NCBI GenBank assembly: GCA_002348825.1
Contig: DEBN01000161.1
Span: 1-18,227, forward strand
Length of the DNA stretch: 18,227 nt
Origin: Gammaproteobacteria bacterium UBA2955
Lineage (GTDB): Bacteria > Pseudomonadota > Gammaproteobacteria > Pseudomonadales > Azotimanducaceae
Direction of reading: 5' to 3'
Shown in pieces: positions 1 to 5,547 of the stretch. Position 1 is the first letter of the stretch. Each line of letters starts with the position of its first letter. The notes under the pieces are model-generated. The model searched no databases and had not been told where the DNA came from. It saw only the letters and a program-made list of their open reading frames with translations. Both the position numbers and the translations under genes were made by a program.

Positions 1-1
1 G

Positions 2-94
2 TTCGTAAACCAAAAGTTAACTAGGGTTTGGTGGTTCGCCGATCTCGGCTCGATTGGCTTGGCTGACTTCAGGATGCCACAAAGTGCTGCGTGA
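2..94 (+). CDS. Possible C-terminal end of a gene running in from the left edge
   Basis: One plus-strand frame is open from the window edge for 30 codons and stops with TGA at 92-94, 8 bp before the stop codon of the convergent phosphatase-like gene. That spacing matches the tight tail-to-tail pairs elsewhere in this window. The peptide ends in MPQSAA and I recognise no family in it. A minus-strand frame over the same bases is also open, and 30 open codons are not improbable by chance, so this is only a possibility. The rest of 1-102 shows no terminator with a T-tract and no other signal. Confidence 0.2.
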   Translation, partial: FVNQKLTRVWWFADLGSIGLADFRMPQSAA

Positions 95-102
95 CAGAGA
101 TT

Positions 103-663
103 CTAAGGGGTATCGAGTATTGGTCGATTGTTTGTGACCAACACGCTGTTAATGAATGTCATCCAGGTACTGTTGGGACTCCAAATCTGATAGAGGTCCG
201 CAGCGGCCGTTGGCATTGGTGTGTCTAATTCTAAGACGCGATACAAAAAACTGAAGGCGGACGCACGATAGTTCATCTGGCAATGCAGCAGGGTTTTCAT
301 CGTCGGTTGGCTGCGCATGATCGCTGCGAAAGTTTGATAGTCGCGCAGTGTCGGTGATTGCCAAGGCACAGGAATGTGTACATAGCTTAGCCCCAGATCA
401 GTGGCCTGTCGGTCTATAGATAGGGTCTCCGAGGCGCCGCCTTGTGCTCGATAGGCTATATATACGATGCGCTCAAAACCCTGCTGTCGCAGAGGTTCAA
501 GGTGATGCGCGGCTAACTGTCCGGAACTGGCGAAAGTTGGCGTGTATTCGCGGAAGTTGATGATGGAAGATGCCGGTGCCGCAGGCTCGATGCTGGAGGC
601 GCGATCGATTGCTGCCAAGCTGCTCAGCACAATGAGCATTGTGCTGAACAGGTTCGCGCTCAT
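103..663 (-). CDS. Exported protein tyrosine phosphatase-like protein with degenerate catalytic loop
   Basis: 186 residues. The N-terminus (about 1-24) is hydrophobic and ends in small residues, as in a signal peptide, so export is likely. The body resembles the small bacterial 'protein tyrosine phosphatase family' proteins: a strand ending HIPVPW (about 96-101), then PTLRDYQTF, then the loop LLHCQMNYRASAF (about 125-137), and a C-terminal IWSPN segment. The loop has Cys128 and Arg133 with only four residues between them, whereas active tyrosine phosphatases use C-x5-R. Relatives that I recall have an acidic residue in the IPVDF-type segment, where this protein has Pro. Both points suggest a divergent or inactive enzyme; this is inference. 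The ATG overlaps the TGA of the upstream sugar dehydrogenase gene (ATGA), so the two are probably translated together. Substrate unknown. Confidence 0.75.
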   Translation of the reverse strand: MSANLFSTMLIVLSSLAAIDRASSIEPAAPASSIINFREYTPTFASSGQLAAHHLEPLRQQGFERIVYIAYRAQGGASETLSIDRQATDLGLSYVHIPVPWQSPTLRDYQTFAAIMRSQPTMKTLLHCQMNYRASAFSFLYRVLELDTPMPTAAADLYQIWSPNSTWMTFINSVLVTNNRPILDTP

Positions 664-1790
664 TCTGGGGACACGCGCACCACCTGACCTTCCGGTCCAT
701 CGGTAATGACGTAGATTAGCCCGTCGGGGCTTACCCGGATGTCACGTATTCTCTGGCTAAGTTCCGTGAAGAGGATTTCCTCGCCAACAACGGCGCCGTC
801 CTCGAGGGTAAGACGACGAACATCATTGTTCACCAATGCGCCAACGAACAGGCTGTTCTTCCAAGCGGGAAACGCGTCGTTTTCGTAGATGGCCAAGCCG
901 GAAGGCGCGATTGAAGGCACCCAGACGTAGGCAGGAGATTCGATGCCCTCGCGCTCTTTAAATGGCGACACGTAGGCCCCGTTATAGTCGAGACCATGGG
1001 TGGTGATCGGCCAGCCGTAGTTGCGTCCAGCCTTAATGACATTGATCTCGTCGCCACCACGTGGGCCGTGTTCGTGCTCGTAGATGGTGCCATTTTGGGC
1101 AATAGCCAGCCCCTGCGGGTTCCTGTGGCCATAACTGAAGATCAGGGGGTGTTTTGGGAATGGGTTATCTGCAGGGGCGCTGCCGTCCGGGTTCATACGA
1201 ATCATTTTGCCGAAGTGGGTGTTTAGATTTTGCGCTTGTTCGCGGAAGTCGAAACCGTCACCGGTGGTCAGCAGTAGGGTGCCGTCCGGTAGCCACGCCA
1301 TGCGGCCACCATAATGCAGCGGCGCGTATTTGTCTGGCACAGCCGTAAAAATCACTTGCGTCTCAGAAAGAGCGTTACCTTCAAGGCGCGCACGTACAAC
1401 TACAGTGCCATTCGTGTCGGTGTCCCCTGCAGCATAAGATAGGAAAATTCGTTGGTTTTCCGCGAAGTTCGGATCCACGAGCACATCGAACAGGCCACCT
1501 TGGCTGGCGCGAAAGACTGAGGGCACATTGCTGATCGGGTCGCCAAGGGCGCCGTCAGACGAGAGCCGCCGTAGTGATCCTGACAATTCGGTAATTAAGA
1601 TATCGCCACTTGGTAAGAAATCAACGCTCCAAGGGAAATTCAGCCCCGTGGCTACGGTGTCCAACCGATAGTTGGCGGCGGAAGCGTTCGTTGCAATGCC
1701 TGTGCAAGTAAGTAAGAGCAAAGTCACGGCGCGCAGGATGCAGGGCCGCAAAGAGTGGCGATTGCGAGGCGGGTATGCTGTAGTTTTCAA
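660..1790 (-). CDS. PQQ-dependent sugar dehydrogenase (YliI/Asd-like soluble aldose dehydrogenase family)
   Basis: 376 residues. It matches the six-bladed beta-propeller glucose/sorbosone dehydrogenase family, whose members oxidise aldoses in the periplasm with PQQ. Visible landmarks are NFPWSVDFLPSGDILITE near the N-terminus, LHYGGRMAWLPDGTLLLTTG in the middle (carrying the family's active-site-region His), YGHRNPQG, EHGPRGGDEIN, and SIAPSGLAIY toward the end. The N-terminus (1-38) has Arg/His residues, a Leu-rich core and an ASA-A cleavage site, so it is exported. The start is TTG at 1790; no ATG is available upstream in frame without losing the signal peptide, and the ribosome binding site is weak. 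The next gene overlaps its stop by 4 bp. The true sugar substrate cannot be read from sequence. Confidence 0.88.
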   Translation of the reverse strand: MKTTAYPPRNRHSLRPCILRAVTLLLLTCTGIATNASAANYRLDTVATGLNFPWSVDFLPSGDILITELSGSLRRLSSDGALGDPISNVPSVFRASQGGLFDVLVDPNFAENQRIFLSYAAGDTDTNGTVVVRARLEGNALSETQVIFTAVPDKYAPLHYGGRMAWLPDGTLLLTTGDGFDFREQAQNLNTHFGKMIRMNPDGSAPADNPFPKHPLIFSYGHRNPQGLAIAQNGTIYEHEHGPRGGDEINVIKAGRNYGWPITTHGLDYNGAYVSPFKEREGIESPAYVWVPSIAPSGLAIYENDAFPAWKNSLFVGALVNNDVRRLTLEDGAVVGEEILFTELSQRIRDIRVSPDGLIYVITDGPEGQVVRVSPE

Positions 1791-1852
1791 GAAGACTGAT
1801 CCAAAAAAGAAATCGAACCTATGTTAGCCTCATCTGGCTACTTTGGCACGAT

Positions 1853-1856
1853 GGAG
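1853..1856 (+). promoter_or_regulatory. Ribosome binding site that decides the start of the membrane protein
   Basis: GGAG lies 7 bp before the GTG at 1864, an ideal spacing. The TTG at 1843, which gives a protein seven residues longer, has no Shine-Dalgarno sequence in front of it. I therefore prefer GTG 1864. Confidence 0.6.
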
Positions 1857-1863
1857 ATTTGGT

Positions 1864-2310
1864 GTGTTGCAACGGGTTTTGGCATTTATCGTCGCAGTAT
1901 TGGGCGGTTATGTGTTTGCGGTTTTAGCTTATTCGCAGCTGAATTTGAGTAATTTGACGGATATGGGCGTTACCGTTGACCTGGCTGATCGGTTCGGTAC
2001 GTTTACTCACGATGTGGTGAGTATGACGAGTATGTATTTACCCATTATGACGGTGGCGTTGCTGGTTGCCTTTCTGCTTGCGGCTCTAGTGCTGCGTTGG
2101 GTGCCGCACCTGCGTACGCTGGGTTATGTGTTGGCTGGTGCAACGGGCATGTTCGCGGTCATCTTATTTTTCAAGGTCGGCATGGGTACTCATCCGATAG
2201 CGGTCACGCGTACCTTGGTCGGGCTCGTCTCTCAGGGCTTAGCGGGTGCCGTCGCCGGACTGGTTTATGTTTGGGTTAGCCAGAGATTGTCGTCAGACGC
2301 CGCCCCCTAG
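1864..2310 (+). CDS. Small four-helix membrane protein of unknown function
   Basis: 148 residues from GTG 1864 (155 if TTG 1843 is used). I do not recognise the family. Four hydrophobic segments are visible: LAFIVAVLGGYVFAVLAY near the N-terminus, MTVALLVAFLLAALVL, LGYVLAGATGMFAVILFF and a final LVSQGLAGAVAGLVYVWV. The first two are separated by a polar stretch of about 30 residues that would face the periplasm if the N-terminus is inside. There are no conserved-looking catalytic motifs or Cys/His clusters. It is divergent from the sugar dehydrogenase gene across a short intergenic gap of about 73 bp, and tail-to-tail with aroA with only 8 bp between stops. The Gly/Ala-rich helices suggest close packing, perhaps an oligomer; this is inference. 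Confidence 0.7.
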   Translation: MLQRVLAFIVAVLGGYVFAVLAYSQLNLSNLTDMGVTVDLADRFGTFTHDVVSMTSMYLPIMTVALLVAFLLAALVLRWVPHLRTLGYVLAGATGMFAVILFFKVGMGTHPIAVTRTLVGLVSQGLAGAVAGLVYVWVSQRLSSDAAP

Positions 2311-2318
2311 TATTGTCC

Positions 2319-3644
2319 TTATTGACCCGTTTCAGTGCGCAGCGCGGCGAAGTCTTTCCAGTAGTCCGGGTAAGTTTTATTCACGACCGCCTTGTCATCC
2401 ACTTGCAGAGTGCCGCTTACGCTTCCCAATAGAGAAAACGCCATGGCCATGCGGTGATCGTGATAAGTGCTCAATATGTGGGGTGCCAGTAGCGTGCCGT
2501 CCCCAGGATAAATGTGAATCGAGTCCTCTGTAGTCGTTAACTCTATCCCCATAGCGGTGAGTTCCCGTGCTGGGCACTCAAGCCGATCACATTCCTTGTG
2601 ATGCAATGAACTCAGGCCGGTTATTAGGATCGGCGCCGCCAGCAATGGTGCCATGGCAATTAAGGTCAGAGCTGCGTCGGGCATGGCCTGCATATCGATT
2701 TTTGGCAATTCGGCAAGCATTGCTGGGCCGCTGATGGCGGTGTTGTCACCGCGTTCGACGGTGGCGCCTAACTGTTCCATGATGTTGAAAAAAGCATAGT
2801 CGCCCTGACGACTGTCTTGACCAAGATTGGTTATCGTCACTCTGCTGTTGTGCAGGGTGGCTAATGCTGCGAAGTAGGTCGCGGCGGTGGCGTCACCTTC
2901 GACTGCGACAGAGCCTGCCTGATAAGGCGCTGACATGACTTCTAAGTGATGGTCATCGAGCCACTTGACCTTCACTCCGCGCTTGCGCATTTCGTTAATG
3001 GTTATGTCGATATAAGGGCGAGAAACCGCTTCGCCGTGTATCTCGATGATCTGGTTACCGGTCTTGCGATACCCTGGTGCCGCAATAAGTAGCGCGGTGA
3101 CATATTGGCTCGATAGCGAACCATCAATACTTAGATGTGTTGCGGGATTAATCGGCCCCGAAATTTTTACTGGCAGGCATCCGTTATCCGACTCAATCGT
3201 ACATCCCTGTTGTGACAATAGGTCGAGTAGCGGTTTGTTTGTGCGCGCGCGCAGCGACGCATGGCCGTCGATGGTCGTATCGCCCTGACGCAGAGCGGCC
3301 AACCCCAGCAACAATCGAGTGGACGCGCCGCTCATGCGCGCGTCCAAGTGCACGGCTGTATCGGATAGATCTATGGGCCCGGTAACGGTAACGACGCCTG
3401 CAACGTTGGTCACGTTAGCGCCAAGGGCTTCCAGACAATCGATCATTGCGGCACTGTCATCGCATTCGGGAACGCCCGTCAGCTGTGTTGACCCCGAGCA
3501 AAGTGCGGCGATGGCTAGTTGGCGTAGCGCGATGGATTTGCTACCCGGTAGGGTGATGTCAGTATCAAATGGAGCGGTTAGCTTTTCGATTAGGAAGGGC
3601 TGTGTGGCCGACGGCTGAGGCGACTTAGGTGTTGCGTTGCTCAT
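2319..3644 (-). CDS. aroA: 3-phosphoshikimate 1-carboxyvinyltransferase (EPSP synthase)
   Basis: 441 residues from the ATG at 3644. It transfers enolpyruvyl from PEP to shikimate-3-phosphate, the sixth step of the shikimate pathway, in the cytoplasm. Landmarks: LPGSKSIALRQLAIAAL near residue 33 (phosphate-binding Lys and Arg), SGASTRLLLGLAAL, RARTNKPLLD, SLSSQYVTALL, VEGDATAATYF, the PDAAL aspartate, HHKECDRLECPA, and DHRMAMAFSL followed by VVNKTYPDYW at the C-terminus. The frame stays open up to a TTG at 3710, but that would add an unusual 22-residue, aromatic-rich tail starting right after a terminator, so ATG 3644 is preferred although its ribosome binding site is weak. The usual GNAGTAMRP loop reads MSGASTRLL here. 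The gene stands alone rather than with serC or cmk and follows a terminator hairpin. Confidence 0.93.
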   Translation of the reverse strand: MSNATPKSPQPSATQPFLIEKLTAPFDTDITLPGSKSIALRQLAIAALCSGSTQLTGVPECDDSAAMIDCLEALGANVTNVAGVVTVTGPIDLSDTAVHLDARMSGASTRLLLGLAALRQGDTTIDGHASLRARTNKPLLDLLSQQGCTIESDNGCLPVKISGPINPATHLSIDGSLSSQYVTALLIAAPGYRKTGNQIIEIHGEAVSRPYIDITINEMRKRGVKVKWLDDHHLEVMSAPYQAGSVAVEGDATAATYFAALATLHNSRVTITNLGQDSRQGDYAFFNIMEQLGATVERGDNTAISGPAMLAELPKIDMQAMPDAALTLIAMAPLLAAPILITGLSSLHHKECDRLECPARELTAMGIELTTTEDSIHIYPGDGTLLAPHILSTYHDHRMAMAFSLLGSVSGTLQVDDKAVVNKTYPDYWKDFAALRTETGQ

Positions 3645-3708
3645 AATCCGCGCAATGTAATGAAAATACAGGCAGAAAGACAGATGCACGCGCAAAAACG
3701 GACGCGGC

Positions 3709-3770
3709 AAAAGAAAAGCCGCCTTAAAATCAGAACCATTTTCTCAAACGTTCCGATTTCGAAGGCGGCT
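3709..3770 (-). terminator. Intrinsic terminator with long stem, just upstream of aroA
   Basis: On the minus strand the arm AGCCGCCTT (3770-3762) pairs with AAGGCGGCT (3725-3717) over 9 bp. The pairing continues inward, with small bulges, through GATTT/AAATC (3755-3759 with 3727-3731) and GTTC/GAAC (3750-3753 with 3733-3736). The stem is followed by TTTTCTTTT (3717-3709). The plus strand has no T-tract after the stem, so it acts in the aroA direction. It lies 64 bp before the aroA ATG, and no minus-strand gene precedes it nearer than the convergent symporter 1.8 kb away. It therefore ends either a small RNA or an aroA leader transcript. Confidence 0.65.
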
Positions 3771-3978
3771 ACCAAGTCCCCATTTTATAATACTTTTTAT
3801 TTGGGGAAGCAGGCATCCCTCTCCTGATGCCAACATATCGTATGAGCTTGCGTACAAGACCGCAGATGTATATGCCTCAGTGTTGCTTCGTGCTCATGTC
3901 CTTACAGTGGGTTGCTTTCGCATATGTCGCGTCACACTCAAGTACGCGCTACTCTCTTTCCCCTACCCGGCAGGGCCG
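3709..3978 (-). ncRNA. Candidate small RNA or aroA leader RNA
   Basis: Hypothetical transcript of about 270 nt from the weak promoter at 3985-4013 to the terminator at 3709. Three further stem-loops precede the terminator, one with an AGGAGAGG loop resembling the GGA-in-loop sites bound by CsrA/RsmA proteins. Several other GGA triplets occur along the strand. I do not recognise it as 6S, tmRNA, SRP or RNase P RNA. An alternative is a much shorter transcript from the AT-rich TATTAT box at 3787-3792. The start is uncertain; the terminator end is the best supported part. Confidence 0.3.
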
Positions 3979-3984
3979 AGAAAA

Positions 3985-4013
3985 AAGGTATCAGATGGTT
4001 TCTGTCGCTGCAA
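3985..4013 (-). promoter_or_regulatory. Weak sigma70-like promoter reading toward aroA
   Basis: On the minus strand TTGCAG (4013-4008) and TACCTT (3990-3985) are separated by 17 bp. Each matches the consensus only partly. It would start a transcript near 3978 and its -35 box overlaps the edge of the inverted repeat at 4012-4027, so one regulator could affect both directions. Confidence 0.25.
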
Positions 4014-4027
4014 TGTTTTGAAACATT
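4012..4027. promoter_or_regulatory. Inverted repeat, probable operator of the matB-like gene
   Basis: AATGTTT and AAACATT are perfect 7 bp inverted arms separated by TG. The site ends 4 bp before the TATATT -10-like box (4031-4036) and 35 bp before the GTG start, a typical place for a repressor. The regulator is not in the window and I cannot assign its family. Confidence 0.45.
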
Positions 4028-4030
4028 CAC

Positions 4031-4058
4031 TATATTGCTGTGCAGAGCGTTAAGGAGG
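4031..4058 (+). promoter_or_regulatory. -10-like box and strong ribosome binding site for the matB-like gene
   Basis: TATATT (4031-4036) resembles a -10 hexamer, without a good -35 partner. AAGGAGG at 4052-4058 is a full anti-16S match 4 bp before the GTG at 4063 and fixes that start codon. Confidence 0.5.
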
Positions 4059-4062
4059 TGTC

Positions 4063-5547
4063 GTGACTAACTTCTATCAATCGTTGCAGGCTGCTTTTGA
4101 GTCGCGCTTAGACGCGCCAGCTTTGATATTGAAAGACCGTCCAGACTGGAATTACCGGCAACTTGTGACCGCAGTAGATCGATTTGCACAGGTGCTCTTA
4201 GACAGCGGAGTCAATCCGGCTGATCGAGTTATGGCGCAGGTGGAAAAGTCGCCTGAAAACCTAGCGTTGTATCTAGCGACGCTTAAGGTTGGGGCGGTGT
4301 ATGTGCCGCTCAATACTGCCTATACCGTGGCCGAGCTCGATTATTTTGTCGATGACGCTCAGCCTCGCTTATTCGTGGGTACAGACCTTCGGACGGGTGT
4401 CTCTAGTTTCACCCTTGATGCGAATGGGGGCGGCTCTTTGATCGAGGCGGCAGAGCAAGTGAGTGCGTCTATCGCAACGCCAACGGCAACACGTCAGGTG
4501 CATGATCTTGCGGCGATTTTATATACCTCGGGTACGACTGGGCGTTCCAAGGGCGCCATGCTCACGCACAGCAATTTGGCGTCTAACGCTCGCAGCCTAA
4601 GCAAATACTGGGGGTGGCAAGCGGACGACGTGTTGCTCAATGCGCTGCCGATTTTCCACGTTCACGGTTTATTCATTGCTAGCCACTGTGCGCTGCTTAA
4701 TGCAACGCCAATGATTTTTCATGCAAAATTCGTCGCCGAAGATGTGTTGGCGGCTTTACCCGACTGTACCGTACTAATGGGTGTGCCGACGTTTTATACC
4801 CGCTTGTTGCAGCAGCCGGGGCTGACCCGCGAGCAGGTGCGTAACGTCAGAGTCTTTATTTGTGGTTCTGCCCCGCTGACAGAACAAACATTCTCTGCCT
4901 GGGAGCAAGCAACTGGGCAGCGGATACTCGAGCGCTATGGCATGAGCGAGACAATTATTAATACCAGTAATCCACTGGTGGGTGACCGGGTTCCAGGAAC
5001 CGTCGGGTTTCCGTTACCCGATCAAGAAGTGCGTATCGCGAATAGCGACGGCGTTGAAGTTCCTCGGGGTGAGGTGGGTACTATAGAGGTGCGCGGCTCG
5101 AACGTGTTCAGTGGTTACTGGCAACAGCCCGATAAAACCGCCGAGGAGATCCGCGCAGATGGCTTCTTTATCACGGGGGATTTGGGTACCCAAGATGCTG
5201 AGGGTCGCGTTGCTATCGTTGGTCGAGCAAAAGATCTAGTTATTTCCGGTGGCTACAACGTTTATCCGAAAGAAGTAGAGCGCCTCTTGGATGAATTGCC
5301 GGACGTCGTTGAATCTGCAGTGATCGGCGTGCCGCACGACGACTTCGGTGAGGCCGTGGTGGCGGTGCTTGTGGCTAATAAGGAACTGGATGTGGAGTCG
5401 GTTAATGCGGCCCTCGCCGATCAATTGGCGCGTTTCAAACAGCCTAAGGCCGTCATCCATATGGATGAGCTGCCGCGCAATACTATGGGCAAGGTGCAAA
5501 AAAATGTCTTGCGCGACCAATATAAAGAACTTTTCGCGAGTTCCTAA
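4063..5547 (+). CDS. matB: Malonyl-CoA/methylmalonyl-CoA synthetase-like acyl-CoA ligase
   Basis: 494 residues from GTG. A class I adenylate-forming enzyme: it activates a carboxylate with ATP and transfers it to CoA. Motifs: P-loop YTSGTTGRSKG (about 154-164), LPIFHVHGLF (about 195-204), VPTFYTRLL, YGMSE (292-296), TGDLG (about 371-375), hinge region GRAKDLVISGG and catalytic Lys477 in MGKVQKN. Beyond the general motifs, the HVHGLF segment and the INTSNPLVGDRVPGTVGFPLP stretch after YGMSE are like those I know from MatB malonyl-CoA synthetases and their ACSF3 relatives, so malonate or methylmalonate is the best substrate guess. It has its own promoter region and strong ribosome binding site, is divergent from aroA, and overlaps the stop of the convergent symporter by 4 bp. 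No malonate decarboxylase or carrier gene is adjacent. Confidence 0.8.
   Translation: MTNFYQSLQAAFESRLDAPALILKDRPDWNYRQLVTAVDRFAQVLLDSGVNPADRVMAQVEKSPENLALYLATLKVGAVYVPLNTAYTVAELDYFVDDAQPRLFVGTDLRTGVSSFTLDANGGGSLIEAAEQVSASIATPTATRQVHDLAAILYTSGTTGRSKGAMLTHSNLASNARSLSKYWGWQADDVLLNALPIFHVHGLFIASHCALLNATPMIFHAKFVAEDVLAALPDCTVLMGVPTFYTRLLQQPGLTREQVRNVRVFICGSAPLTEQTFSAWEQATGQRILERYGMSETIINTSNPLVGDRVPGTVGFPLPDQEVRIANSDGVEVPRGEVGTIEVRGSNVFSGYWQQPDKTAEEIRADGFFITGDLGTQDAEGRVAIVGRAKDLVISGGYNVYPKEVERLLDELPDVVESAVIGVPHDDFGEAVVAVLVANKELDVESVNAALADQLARFKQPKAVIHMDELPRNTMGKVQKNVLRDQYKELFASS

Larger units (their letters stand above)
3645..4062. other. 418 bp non-coding region between divergent aroA and matB-like genes
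   Basis: No convincing gene lies here on either strand. Reading on the minus strand, toward aroA, it contains in order: a possible promoter (3985-4013), a CTTG-TACG-CAAG mini-hairpin (3847-3858), a GGCATC/GATGCC hairpin with purine loop AGGAGAGG (3812-3831), a TCCCCA/TGGGGA stem (3777-3807) and a strong intrinsic terminator (3709-3770). Two related stretches, CAGTGTTGCTTCG (3878-3890) and CAGTGGGTTGCTTTCG (3905-3920), form an imperfect direct repeat. On the plus strand the last 50 bp carry an inverted repeat, a -10-like box and a strong ribosome binding site for the matB-like gene. The region may encode a small RNA or an aroA leader; that is inference. Confidence 0.55.

Noticed and set aside
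1..60. Small inverted repeats at the left edge (ACCAAA/TTTGGT and GCCGA/TCGGC)
   Set aside because: The stems are short and neither is followed by a T-tract, so they are not convincing terminators.
3645..3710. 22-codon aromatic-rich extension of aroA starting at TTG 3710
   Set aside because: It begins immediately after the terminator T-tract, is in frame with aroA so it cannot be a separate leader peptide, and does not resemble any AroA N-terminus.
3740..3840. Short minus-strand leader ORFs (for example ATG GGG ACT TGG TAG, or a six-codon ORF after AGGAG)
   Set aside because: Each contains at most one aromatic codon and none shows the run of control codons expected for attenuation of an aromatic pathway gene.
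3827..4021. 64-codon plus-strand ORF in the aroA-matB gap
   Set aside because: It has no ribosome binding site before its ATG, its composition (many Met, Ser, Arg, Tyr with no pattern) resembles no protein family, and it overlaps the stem-loop region.
4012..4027. PsrA-type fatty-acid regulator site
   Set aside because: As I recall it, the PsrA motif is GAAAC followed by GTTTC, whereas the arms here run in the opposite order (GTTT then AAAC), so I only call it an unassigned operator.
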